A stretch of DNA of 64,000 nt from NCBI GenBank assembly GCA_041391225.1, contig JAWKOL010000005.1, forward strand, positions 124,001 through 188,000. Reading direction: 5' to 3'. This document shows positions 1 to 7,843 of the stretch, piece by piece. The notes under the pieces are model-generated. The model made no database searches and was not told the DNA's origin. It was given only the letters and a program-made list of their open reading frames with translations. Numbering within the stretch: the first letter of the stretch is position 1; each line of letters starts with the position of its first letter. Made by a program: the position numbers and the translations under genes. Source of the stretch: RI-153 sp041391225. GTDB taxonomy: Bacteria; Chloroflexota; Anaerolineae; Caldilineales; Caldilineaceae.

Positions 1-505
1 CAAAGTGCTCCTGCTGCACCGAGACGGTTCCTTCGTACCAACCTTCGCCGATGATCTGTAAGCCCTTCTGCAAAACTTCGATGCAGACGGTCTCTACAGG
101 GTACACGGCAAACGCTTGCGCGAGCGCCCGTTCAGAGGATCGTTCATCAAAAGCAAGGCATGCTTCGATCCAATTCTTGCGGATCGAGCGAACCTCTTCG
201 CCTTGCATCGAAAGGAGCGAGTTGCTGGTCAACGAGTATTCGGGGACACGAAGCGGATCTCGTCCTTCTTTTTCGATGCTGCGCCAAAGGTCGACAGCGC
301 GACTGATTGTCAAGCCTTCGTCTTGGCGTGCCATCAGCCACAGCAACGTATCGATATCACGTTGTGAATAGAGCCGATGCCCGCCAGAACTACGATCTGG
401 TTCTGGCAGACCGTAGCGGCGCTCCCACGCACGCAGCGTATCAGGCTTGATCCCAGTCTCCTGGACCACAGCTTTCAGATTAAATGTTGGTGTATCCCGA
501 TCCAT
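1..505 (-). CDS. carH: MerR-family B12-dependent photoreceptor-type regulator (CarH/LitR-like), 3' end beyond window
   Basis: The gene runs off the left edge; 168 codons are visible. The N-terminus (residues about 9-75) is a MerR winged helix with the typical signature LRAWERRYGLPEPDR and SGGHRLYSQRDI. Near residues 155-166 there is W-Y-E-G-(x)-E-H, i.e. a tryptophan, nine residues, then Glu-His: the Wx9EH motif that marks the adenosylcobalamin-capping helical bundle of CarH photoreceptors. The B12-binding domain proper, with its lower-ligand His, would lie outside the window. The start ATG (503-505) has an AGGAGG ribosome site at 511-516. In the known family, the dark tetramer represses carotenoid genes and light breaks it up. 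The divergent neighbour is phytoene synthase, which fits exactly. Family assignment is strong; light control in this organism is inferred. Confidence 0.85.
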   Translation of the reverse strand, partial: MDRDTPTFNLKAVVQETGIKPDTLRAWERRYGLPEPDRSSGGHRLYSQRDIDTLLWLMARQDEGLTISRAVDLWRSIEKEGRDPLRVPEYSLTSNSLLSMQGEEVRSIRKNWIEACLAFDERSSERALAQAFAVYPVETVCIEVLQKGLQIIGEGWYEGTVSVQQEHF

Positions 506-670
506 CAGGGCCTCCTTTGGCACCTACTGGAGGAAAATTTGCTGACTATCGAGCAAGGCTCGAAAGGTAACTGCCTCCATCTTATCTTATTTGTTAAGAT
601 ATTGTCCAGTGACAAACCGCTTAAAACACTTTGTGTTCAGTTTTTCTAGCTAAACTTTATCGCTTGTCTA

Positions 671-699
671 ATTAAATCAGCCTGACATGGTTTTGTCAA
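671..699 (-). promoter_or_regulatory. sigma-70 promoter of the carH-like gene
   Basis: On the minus strand TTGACA (699-694) is followed by a 17-bp spacer and TTTAAT (676-671). The -35 box lies inside an 11-bp sequence that recurs in inverted orientation at 728-738. Confidence 0.7.
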
Positions 700-729
700 G
701 ATATTTTGTCCACATATCGCGATAATGTC

Positions 730-758
730 TTGACAAAAACTTTTCAGTGTGATAATTT
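730..758 (+). promoter_or_regulatory. sigma-70 promoter of phytoene synthase
   Basis: TTGACA at 730-735, a 17-bp spacer and TAATTT at 753-758. Transcription would begin near 765, which rules out the upstream TTG at 773 as a realistic start and supports the ATG at 845. Confidence 0.75.
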
Positions 759-844
759 GTCCTCACTAGACGTTGCGCCATGTAGAGCAACTGTCGCACT
801 GCAATTTCCCACACAAATGGTACAGTCCCTCGCCGGAGATCGTC

Positions 845-1828
845 ATGACGCTTAAGTCGCACTCCTGGGAGCACCCGTTGCTTTCACTGGCGCATGAAGC
901 CTGGCATTCGGCTTCCACGCCCCCTGTTCTACCCATTCAAAGTGCAGCGGAACTGGAGCAGGCATATGCGCACTGTGACTCCTTAACGTCTGTGCATAGC
1001 CGTTCGTTTCACATGGCATCTCACCTGTTGCCGCCGACCAAACGGCGGGCGGCGCGTGCGCTCTATGCCTTCTGCCGCGTCACCGACGACATCGTAGATG
1101 AGATCCCGATTCACACTGTACAGGACGTTGACGCCGTTCGCACTTCGTTGGACGAATGGCGACGTCGCGCGCTGTCGGCCAATGCCGATATCAACGATCC
1201 TGTCATCGCGGCGTGGACGGATACACGCGCCCGTTATCACATTCCCCAACGCTATGCCGAACAATTGATCGCCGGCGTCGCCCACGATCTGGCGCATAGG
1301 CGCTACCAGACCTTCGAGGAGCTGTCGGCCTACTGCTACGGCGTTGCCTCGACGGTGGGGCTGATGAGTATGTGCATTATCGGCTTCGCCGGTCCTCAGG
1401 CGATCCCATACGCGGTGAAGTTGGGGGTTGCACTGCAAATGACCAACATCCTGCGCGATGTGGGGGAGGATTGGTGTTCGGGGCGCCTCTATCTGCCGCA
1501 AGAGGAATTGGCGGCGTACGACCTTGGCGAAGAGGACATCGACGCCGGGCGCGTCGACGAACGCTGGCGGGCGTTTATGCGCTTCCAGATTGCGCGCAAC
1601 CGTCAGATCTACGCTGAAGCCTGGTCGGGCATTGCTCTGCTCGACAATGACGGGCGCTTTTCTATCGCGGCTGCCGCTGATCTCTACCGCGGCATCCTCG
1701 ACGACATCGAAGCGCACGATTACGATGTGTTCAGCCGCCGTTCTTATGTGACCACTTGGGGCAAGGTTCGTCGGTTGCCGACTATCTGGTGGCGGAGCCG
1801 CTCTGTAAGACTGCCCGCGCTGTCATAG
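845..1828 (+). CDS. crtB: Phytoene synthase (squalene/phytoene synthase family)
   Basis: A 327-residue protein that would condense two geranylgeranyl diphosphates to phytoene, the first step of carotenoid synthesis. Both aspartate-rich motifs are present: DDIVD at residues 81-85 and NILRDVGED near residue 200, inside an all-helical prenyl-synthase fold. The family signature around YGVASTVGLMS is also present. I chose the ATG at 845 because GGAG lies at 835-838 and the mapped promoter would start transcription near 765; an in-frame TTG at 773 would be almost at the transcript start. It diverges from the CarH-like gene and is probably under its control. No other carotenoid gene follows in the window. 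Squalene synthase activity is a less likely alternative. Confidence 0.88.
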   Translation: MTLKSHSWEHPLLSLAHEAWHSASTPPVLPIQSAAELEQAYAHCDSLTSVHSRSFHMASHLLPPTKRRAARALYAFCRVTDDIVDEIPIHTVQDVDAVRTSLDEWRRRALSANADINDPVIAAWTDTRARYHIPQRYAEQLIAGVAHDLAHRRYQTFEELSAYCYGVASTVGLMSMCIIGFAGPQAIPYAVKLGVALQMTNILRDVGEDWCSGRLYLPQEELAAYDLGEEDIDAGRVDERWRAFMRFQIARNRQIYAEAWSGIALLDNDGRFSIAAAADLYRGILDDIEAHDYDVFSRRSYVTTWGKVRRLPTIWWRSRSVRLPALS

Positions 1829-2013
1829 ACCCCCCTTGTAGATGGCTCGGTTAGATGGATCGGTGGTTTCGCTCATTTCATTTTTGGTCATTTCCGGTGA
1901 TATTGCTAGGATATACGCCATCTTAACCTAGGCGCATTTCCTCTGTTCTGTACCGGAGCGATGAGGATGCCTTCTTCTTACAGTTCACCCAAACCGCATG
2001 AGAGGCCTCTGTT

Positions 2014-2319
2014 ATGATCAAAAAGCAGTATGTCAAGAGTAGAGGGGTCTGCAAGGTCACCTTTACACTGCCCGCAGAGGTTGTTGCCGACTCGGCCAGC
2101 GTGGTTGGCGAGTTCAACCAATGGGATCCGGCTGCCAACCCGATGCAGAAATTGAAGACGACAGGCGGCTGGCGCGCCGTCGTGGATCTGGCGCCTGATC
2201 AGCGCTATCAATTCCGTTACTTCGTCAACGGCAGCGAATGGCACAACGACGAGGCCGCCGACGGCTATCAAACCAACGAACACGGCAGCGAAAACAGCAT
2301 TGTGGTGACGACTGCATAG
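2014..2319 (+). CDS. Stand-alone CBM48/isoamylase-N-like glycogen-binding protein
   Basis: A 101-residue protein made almost entirely of one early-set (CBM48, isoamylase N-terminal or AMPK-glycogen-binding) domain. Diagnostic stretches are VVGEFNQWDP (residues about 30-39), GGWRAVVDL and YQFRYFVNGSEWHND. This domain normally sits at the front of branching or debranching enzymes and binds alpha-glucans, but no catalytic part follows here. GAGAGG lies at 2000-2005, eight bases before the ATG. Small single-domain versions are known in many bacteria; their role (glycogen or starch binding, possibly regulation) is not settled. The gene ends at a strong terminator. Confidence 0.75.
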   Translation: MIKKQYVKSRGVCKVTFTLPAEVVADSASVVGEFNQWDPAANPMQKLKTTGGWRAVVDLAPDQRYQFRYFVNGSEWHNDEAADGYQTNEHGSENSIVVTTA

Positions 2320-2354
2320 ACAGTTTTCTTGTAGACATTTTCGTGGATATAAAA

Positions 2355-2408
2355 CTCGTAGACATAAAAAACGCCGGGGATGCCCCCGGCGTTTTTTATG
2401 TCTACGAG
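2355..2408. terminator. Long bidirectional terminator between convergent genes
   Basis: Near-perfect inverted repeat of about 26-bp arms: CTCGTAGACATAAAAAACGC and so on, matched by GCGTTTTTTATGTCTACGAG. The GC core CGCCGGGG/CCCCGGCG is flanked by A and T tracts, so it terminates both the CBM48 gene (+) and the SDR gene (-). Confidence 0.85.
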
Positions 2409-2416
2409 AATGTCTT

Positions 2417-3211
2417 CTACAGCCTGTGCATGTGGAATCCACCGTCTACGTTGATCACTTCGCCTGTGGAGAATGGGAAAGCGCCTTCGGCCAGGGCCAC
2501 CACGGCAGCGGCCACATCGGTGGGGCGGCCCCAGCGGCGGATAGGCGTCAGCCCTTCGGCGATCAGTTTGTTGTACTTCTCGGTGACGCCGCTGGTCATG
2601 TCGGTTTCGATGATGCCGGGGCGCACTTCGTAAACATTGATGCCGTGCTCGGCCAGCCTGTCGGCGAAGAGCGCGGTCATCATGCCCATGCCTGCTTTTG
2701 AGATACAGTATTCGGCGCGGTTGGGGCTGCTGGTGTAGGCGCTGATCGAGCCGATGTTGATGATGGCGGGCGGCGTGTCGGCGGCCACCTCTTTTTGCCC
2801 GGTTTTTTGCCCGGTCTTTAGCTCGATCATGGTGTTGGCCACGCGCTGCGTGAGGAAGAATGGACCTTTGAGGTTGACGTCCATCACCTCGTCGTAGCTT
2901 TCTGCGCTGGTCTGGAGGATGTCCGTCCGCTGCCGCGGGGCCATGCCGGCGTTGTTCACCAGCAGATCGATGCGCCCAAAGCGCTCAACCGTCTCTTGCA
3001 CGAGCCGTTCGCGATCTTCCGCAGCGCCGATGTCGGCCTGCACGATGAGCGCGTCGCCGCTGGCCTGGGCCGCCAGTGTGGCGGTCTCCTGGGCGGCGGC
3101 GGCGTTACCGCGATAGTTCACGGTGACAGCCCATCCCCGCGCCGCCAGCCCCAGGACAATGCCCCGCCCGATGCCGCGGCTGCCCCCGGTGACGATGGCT
3201 ACTTTACTCAT
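2417..3211 (-). CDS. Short-chain dehydrogenase/reductase (FabG-like)
   Basis: 264 residues. The Rossmann glycine motif TGGSRGIG is at residues 8-15, NNAG at 86-89 and the catalytic Ser155-Tyr168-Lys172 set in the stretch IGSISAYT...AEYCISKAG. The C-terminus carries the usual IRRWGRPTDVA and GEVINVDGG. A short direct repeat KTGQKTGQKE (near 132-141) is an unusual insertion before the catalytic serine, possibly a small duplication. It overlaps the upstream GH88 gene by 8 bases, so the two are probably one transcript, and its role is then likely oxidation or reduction of a sugar or uronate-derived product. The auto-annotation would be 3-oxoacyl-ACP reductase, but context argues for a sugar-derived substrate. 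Confidence 0.82.
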   Translation of the reverse strand: MSKVAIVTGGSRGIGRGIVLGLAARGWAVTVNYRGNAAAAQETATLAAQASGDALIVQADIGAAEDRERLVQETVERFGRIDLLVNNAGMAPRQRTDILQTSAESYDEVMDVNLKGPFFLTQRVANTMIELKTGQKTGQKEVAADTPPAIINIGSISAYTSSPNRAEYCISKAGMGMMTALFADRLAEHGINVYEVRPGIIETDMTSGVTEKYNKLIAEGLTPIRRWGRPTDVAAAVVALAEGAFPFSTGEVINVDGGFHMHRL

Positions 3212-4306
3212 AGCCCAGCACCTTGCTCACCGCTTCGAGGAAGAAGTAATCGCCCCACATGACGCTCTCGTTGACGCCCAATCCCCTGCGTTCGTGGTAC
3301 ATGCCCTGTTTGAGAATGCCTTCCAGCCCGGTGTGTCGATGGCGAGGAAGGTGGGTGTGGTCAGCGTGTCTACGATCTGCAGGGCGTACTCTTCGTAATA
3401 GCGTGCCAATGTGGGATCGCCTACCAGCCGCGACAGGTTCATCAGCCCACTGGCGGTGATGGCGGCGGCTGAACTCTCGTGGGGGTTCTTGGGATCCTGC
3501 TCTTCCCAATCGTTGGGCGGCACGCCGTGATCCGGCGTGCGTTCGATGTAGAAGGCTGCATTGTTCTGCGCCGTTTGCAGGAAGCGGGCATCGCCGGTGT
3601 GGCCGTAGGCGGTGCCGAATCCGTAGAGCGACCAGGCCAGTCCCCGCCCAGGACGAATCGTCGCGCCAGCCCTGATGGGTGCTCTGGCGGATGAACTCGC
3701 CCGTCTCCAGGTTGAACAGCCCTTCGTGCGAGGTACTGCCGTCACCGCGCACGAGGTAGCGGCGCGAGGTGAGGCAGTGCTGGTTGGCCACCTGGAACAG
3801 ATCATCGTCGTCGGTCTCGTCGGCGGCGTAGAAGATGATGCCCACGTTCATCATAATGTCGATGAAAAGGCTTTCGTCGGCCACGAACGAGCGCAGGTAC
3901 TGTCCTTTTTCTTTGAAGCGCTTGGCCAGCGTCTGCCCTGCTTCGATCACCACATCGTTGAGCGCCTCATCGCCGGTGAACTCGTACCAGCGCCGCCACG
4001 TAGACCAGAGAGAAAGCCCAGATCGTGTACGTTGCGATCTGTTTTTCGGTGCTCCACCAAGCGCGAGTAGTGTTCGGCTTTCTCGCGCCAGTAGTCTTCG
4101 CCGGTGTGTTGGTAGAGCAGCCAGAGTTGCCCGCCCAAGAAGCCCTCGCACCAGTTTGTCCACGCTTCGCCGCCGTGTTGCCACTTGCCGTTCTGCGTGT
4201 ACATGGGGAAATAATCGGGGTGGTTTTCGATGAGATTGCGCAACTGTACGGCGGCGAAATCCATCGTGCGCAGGCATTTTTCCTGCAACGCGGCGCGGTC
4301 GATCAT
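3204..4306 (-). pseudogene. Glycoside hydrolase family 88/105-like unsaturated glucuronyl hydrolase, frame-disrupted
   Basis: The conserved sequence is continuous but spread over two frames in four blocks. From the ATG at 4306 (AGGAG just upstream), the first frame gives HGGEAWTNWCEGFLGGQLWLLYQHT; a shift near 4010 leads to LWSTWRRWYEFTGDEAL and the block ending near DDSSW; a shift near 3645 restores RGLAWSLYGFGTAYG; a last shift near 3310 gives the C-terminus GVNESVMWGDYFFLEAVSKVLG. These blocks match (alpha/alpha)6-barrel GH88/105 enzymes, which remove unsaturated uronates from polysaccharide-lyase products. Every block is well conserved, so sequence errors are more likely than decay. As read, no full-length protein could be made. 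It is cotranscribed with the SDR gene. Confidence 0.75.
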
Positions 4307-4379
4307 GTTCGTCTCCTTGGCGGAAGATAGTTTTATGGAAACCTGTTGGGTGATAGATCTGGCCGATTGACCGAAGCGT

Positions 4380-4408
4380 AGTATAGCGCGCCGCAGATGC
4401 TTTGCCAA
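4380..4408 (-). promoter_or_regulatory. sigma-70 promoter of the GH88-SDR operon
   Basis: On the minus strand TTGGCA (4408-4403), 17-bp spacer, TATACT (4385-4380), about 75 bases before the GH88 start codon. Confidence 0.6.
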
Positions 4409-5001
4409 GGGAAAGCGACAAGAAACAGGCGTAGCAAGCAGACCGACGAATCTGAGCCACCGAATCCTGCGTCACATCGTTGATAGACGGCTGCCCCTGC
4501 GCTCTGGTCGCGTTGCCAGCAAGCAAGACCATCGGCGGCTGTGGTTCGTTTTTGGGCGCTATCCTTACGATGTAAGTGTCTGGTCCGCTGGCAAAACACT
4601 GATCTGGGAGTTTTGACCCATGTCTATCGTAGACGAATTGACCGACGATCCTATGCAGGCTGAATTGTTCTGTCTATACAACCGTGTTTACGGCCGCATT
4701 CCAGTCGGTGCCGATAGGCAATATGTCCTGTACTTAATCTGGTGACAATGCCGATACGCTGATGCAGCGAGCGCCCTCGATTGTGGCTGTCTTTGCGCGG
4801 CTGACTGCACTGAGGGTGCTCCTGTCGCGTTTGCTTTCGGTGTGATGCTGCGCTCGGCGCCTTGTCATTCGGATCCGAGTATTTTTGCCTATGTAACGTG
4901 AACAGCGATCTGTCGAAACTTATAAGGAGTTTCGTAGCGTGTTTTTACTCGTTTATTCTCACCCATAATTGAATCTGTCGATTTTATAGTGAACGGGGGA
5001 T
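4409..5001. other. Intergenic stretch with no confident gene
   Basis: About 590 bases between the GH88 promoter and the first response regulator. It has no conserved protein match that I can see. The only candidate is a 41-codon frame at 4620-4745, listed separately. Confidence 0.5.
4620..4745 (+). CDS. Possible 41-residue small protein
   Basis: ATG at 4620 with GGGAG about nine bases upstream; begins MSIVDELTDDPMQAELFCLY and ends in a TGA at 4743-4745. The amino-acid composition is protein-like (acidic, aromatic, no low complexity), but I recognise no family. It could be a chance frame or a remnant of a longer gene. Confidence 0.2.
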   Translation: MSIVDELTDDPMQAELFCLYNRVYGRIPVGADRQYVLYLIW

Positions 5002-5367
5002 ATGGTGACCAGGATATTGGTCGTCGAAGATGAAAAAGATGTTCGTGAATTGTTGCAAGAGGAGCTGATCGACGCTGGCTTCTCTGTCAAGGCAGTGAAA
5101 GATGGCGTCGAAGCGATTGTGACCGCGGCGGAGCAGTCGTTCGATCTGGTTCTGCTCGACATGCTCATGCCCGGCCTGGACGGCATCCAGACACTCAAGG
5201 TATTGCAGAAGATCGAACCCAACATGCCCATCATCGGCCTTACCGGCTATGTTGGCCGAGGGTACATGGCGCAGGCGTCCGCCTACGGTGTCACCTGCCT
5301 ATCGAAACCGCTCGACATAGATGAACTGCTGCGCGAAGTAAACGAAGTGATTGCATCGGTACGCTAG
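5002..5367 (+). CDS. Single-domain response regulator (CheY-like receiver)
   Basis: 121 residues consisting only of a receiver domain: acidic pair E9-D10, phospho-acceptor Asp53 in LVLLDMLMPG, Thr81 and Lys102 in SKPLD. There is no output domain, so it should pass phosphate to a partner or bind a target protein. It is the first gene of a sensory cluster and is closely related in sequence to the third gene of that cluster (7418-7792), with which it shares the style GY/QAG-x-G-x-M-x-x-A-G-V-T-C. The next gene, a histidine kinase, begins 39 bases downstream, so they are probably cotranscribed and this may be its phospho-acceptor. Confidence 0.85.
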   Translation: MVTRILVVEDEKDVRELLQEELIDAGFSVKAVKDGVEAIVTAAEQSFDLVLLDMLMPGLDGIQTLKVLQKIEPNMPIIGLTGYVGRGYMAQASAYGVTCLSKPLDIDELLREVNEVIASVR

Positions 5368-5406
5368 TACATATCGTTCTGTGCTCAACATCAAGGATTT
5401 AACGCA

Positions 5407-7383
5407 ATGGATGAAGTTCAGCCACAGGCAACCGCAAGCAAGGTTTTGATCGTCGACGATGAACAGATCATGCGCAACATGATCCGACTTGTGCTGCAAC
5501 GTGAGCACTACACGCTGGCCGAAGCCAAGAACGGCGCCGAAGCGCTGGAATTGGTGCAGTCGTTCCGGCCCGACGTGGTGTTGATGGATCTGAGCATGCC
5601 GGTGATGGATGGTATCGAAGCCTGCACCAAGCTGAACGAAGGCGCCGCAGGTCACAAACCCCTGGTGTTGATGGTGACAGCCTACGACGACAAAGATTCT
5701 GTGGCCAGGGCGTATGCCGCCGGCGCCATCGACTATGTCACCAAACCTATCAACTGGGCCGTGTTGACCCATCGGCTGCGCTGGTTGGTGAAGGCGCGCC
5801 ACGACGAAGAGGCCCTGCGCGCCAGCGAAGACCAGTTCCGCAGCGTCATCGAGCAGGCGGGCGATGGCATTCTGCTGATCAACTGTGATGGCATCGTGGT
5901 GATGCGCAACCAACGGGCAGCCGATATCACCGGCGTGGCGAGCAGCGAAGTGCTGGGGCGCCCTATCTGGGACATGTGGTTGAATGTCACCCCGAAATCC
6001 GCACGCACGCATGAACTGCTCGGTGCATATCGCAGCGAAGTGGAAGAGATCCTGCGACATGGTGTGGTGCCGCCTGCATCTGAGGTGCGCGAGATCCCGA
6101 TCCAGCGACCAGACGGCGAAATGCGATTTGCAGAGGCGATTGTCTTTCCGGTGCGTACGCAGGATTCGTTCTTGTTGGGGATCATGCTGCGTGATGTCAC
6201 CGAGCAACGTGAGGCGGCTGCGCAGATCCACCTGCAAGCGTCGGCGTTGACGGCCTCGGCCAATGCGATTGTGATCACCGATGTCAACGGCATCGTCTCC
6301 TGGGCGAATCCGGCTTTCACCGATCTCACCGGCTACACGTCGGCAGAAGTGCTGGGCGGAGACTTGAGCATACTGAATTCAGATCACCACGACAGCGCGT
6401 TCTATCGCCGCCTTTGGCAGACAATCCGTTCCGGCCAGGTGTGGCGCGGTGAACTCACCAACAAGCGCAAAGATGGCACGATCTATATCGACGACACCAC
6501 GATCACGCCCGTCTTCGATGCCAACCGGAAGATCGTCAACTACGTGCAGATCAAACAGGACGTCACCGAGCGCAAGAAGTTGGAAGAGCAACTGATGGCC
6601 GCCCAGAAGATGGCCAGCCTGGGGACGCTCAGCGCCGGCATCGCCCACGAACTCAACTCGCCGCTACAGGTGATCACCGGTGTGAGCCAAAGCCTGCTGC
6701 GCCGCATGGACAAGGACGCCCTTACCCCCGATTTCCTGCGCCGCAAGTTGGAGAATATCCAGCACAACGGCTGGCGCTGCGCCGACATTGTCGGCTCGCT
6801 GCGCAACTTTGCCCACGCCCGCCCTGTGGAAGCGACACCGCAGGATCTGAACCAGCTCGTACACGATGCGCTGCTGCTGATCGAACATCAACTCTCTTCG
6901 TGGTCCAACATCAGCGTAGAAACCGAGTTGACGCCTGATCTACCTACGCTGGCCTGTGATCGCAACCAGATCACACAAATTCTGATCAACCTGCTCACCA
7001 ACGCACGCGATGCCATGCCGGCTGGTGGCGTGATCACCATTCAAACCGGCCTGGATGCCCGTCAAAAGGAAGTGTACATGCAGGTGGTGGATCAGGGGGT
7101 GGGCATGCCCGAATCGGTGCAGGCGCGCATCTTCGATCCCTTCTTCACCACCAAAGAGATGGGCAAAGGCACCGGCCTGGGGCTTTCCATCGTCGCCGGG
7201 ATCGTGCGTGGTTACGGTGGTGACGTTCATGTGCAAAGCACGCCCGATGTCGGCACCACCTTCCACCTGCGCTTCCCATTCGAACGGGCCGCGTCGGAAA
7301 ACGGCGTACACTGGCCCCCAAACGGTGTTGGGCGGTTCGACGATTCAACTTCATTTGCACCCTTTGAGCTTGTTGCATCTTGA
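5407..7383 (+). CDS. Hybrid sensor: receiver-PAS-PAS-histidine kinase
   Basis: 658 residues with no membrane segment, hence a soluble kinase. Order: receiver domain (about 12-130, phospho-acceptor Asp61, Lys in YVTKPIN), PAS 1 (about 140-265), PAS 2 (about 275-390, ending DVTERKKLEEQL), HisKA dimerisation helix with His414 in GIAHELNSPLQ, and HATPase_c with N box ILINLLTNARDAMP, G1 box DQGVGMP, F box IFDPFFTTKEMGKG and G2 box GTGLGLSIV. An N-terminal receiver means its activity is likely gated by an upstream phospho-signal. The two single-domain receivers on either side are the obvious partners. The PAS ligand is unknown; no haem or flavin motif is clear. Confidence 0.88.
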   Translation: MDEVQPQATASKVLIVDDEQIMRNMIRLVLQREHYTLAEAKNGAEALELVQSFRPDVVLMDLSMPVMDGIEACTKLNEGAAGHKPLVLMVTAYDDKDSVARAYAAGAIDYVTKPINWAVLTHRLRWLVKARHDEEALRASEDQFRSVIEQAGDGILLINCDGIVVMRNQRAADITGVASSEVLGRPIWDMWLNVTPKSARTHELLGAYRSEVEEILRHGVVPPASEVREIPIQRPDGEMRFAEAIVFPVRTQDSFLLGIMLRDVTEQREAAAQIHLQASALTASANAIVITDVNGIVSWANPAFTDLTGYTSAEVLGGDLSILNSDHHDSAFYRRLWQTIRSGQVWRGELTNKRKDGTIYIDDTTITPVFDANRKIVNYVQIKQDVTERKKLEEQLMAAQKMASLGTLSAGIAHELNSPLQVITGVSQSLLRRMDKDALTPDFLRRKLENIQHNGWRCADIVGSLRNFAHARPVEATPQDLNQLVHDALLLIEHQLSSWSNISVETELTPDLPTLACDRNQITQILINLLTNARDAMPAGGVITIQTGLDARQKEVYMQVVDQGVGMPESVQARIFDPFFTTKEMGKGTGLGLSIVAGIVRGYGGDVHVQSTPDVGTTFHLRFPFERAASENGVHWPPNGVGRFDDSTSFAPFELVAS

Positions 7384-7417
7384 CACCTGCCTTTTTTGCG
7401 AAAAACGGAGAAATACA

Positions 7418-7792
7418 ATGCCACGCATTTTGGTTGTAGATGACGAACATGACGTCGTTGAAAACCTGATCGACGAACTGACTTTTGCCGGCTGGCAGGC
7501 CGGCGGCGCCTACGATGGTGTCGATGCCGTAATGAAGGTGCTGGACGGCGGCTGGGACGCCGTGCTCATGGATCTGCGCATGCCCAAGCTCGACGGTGTC
7601 AACGCCCTGCGCATCATGCGTCGCGTTGCGCCAAACCTGCCTGTGGTCACCTTCACCGGGCAGGCCGGCCAGGGCGACATGCACGAATCGGCGCGGCTCG
7701 GCGCCGTCACCTGTATGTTGAAACCGGTGGACATCGACAAATTACTTCAGTTGCTCCAGCGGCTGGCGCCCACACCCGCGCCCGCACGCTGA
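7418..7792 (+). CDS. Single-domain response regulator (CheY-like receiver)
   Basis: 124 residues, receiver only: D8-D9, phospho-acceptor Asp52 in AVLMDLRMP, conserved Thr in FTG and Lys in LKPVD. The ATG at 7418 follows GGAG (7407-7410). It lies 34 bases after the hybrid kinase and 51 bases before the chemoreceptor gene. It resembles the regulator at 5002-5367, which suggests duplication. It probably relays the signal of the adjacent kinase or of the chemoreceptor; no CheA or CheW is encoded in the window to connect them. Confidence 0.85.
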   Translation: MPRILVVDDEHDVVENLIDELTFAGWQAGGAYDGVDAVMKVLDGGWDAVLMDLRMPKLDGVNALRIMRRVAPNLPVVTFTGQAGQGDMHESARLGAVTCMLKPVDIDKLLQLLQRLAPTPAPAR

Positions 7793-7843
7793 TTTTCAAC
7801 ACCCGTTCTCAATGTCTTCTTTTTCTTTTATTTGGAGGATTCC

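Larger units (their letters stand above)
600..765. promoter_or_regulatory. Intergenic operator region with repeated TTGTC/GACAA boxes
   Basis: The gap between the divergent genes holds a perfect 11-bp inverted repeat, TTTTGTCAAGA (691-701) and TCTTGACAAAA (728-738), each arm covering one -35 box. Further TTGTC or GACAA boxes occur at 602-606, 611-615, 664-668, 706-710 and 757-761, and there is a TATCGCGATA palindrome at 715-724. CarH operators are built from repeated ACA-containing half-sites overlapping the -35 element, so these are plausible binding sites. This is inference from pattern. Confidence 0.55.

Noticed and set aside
773..844. Upstream TTG start for phytoene synthase
   Set aside because: It lies only a few bases after the predicted transcription start and has no ribosome site; the ATG at 845 has GGAG at good spacing.
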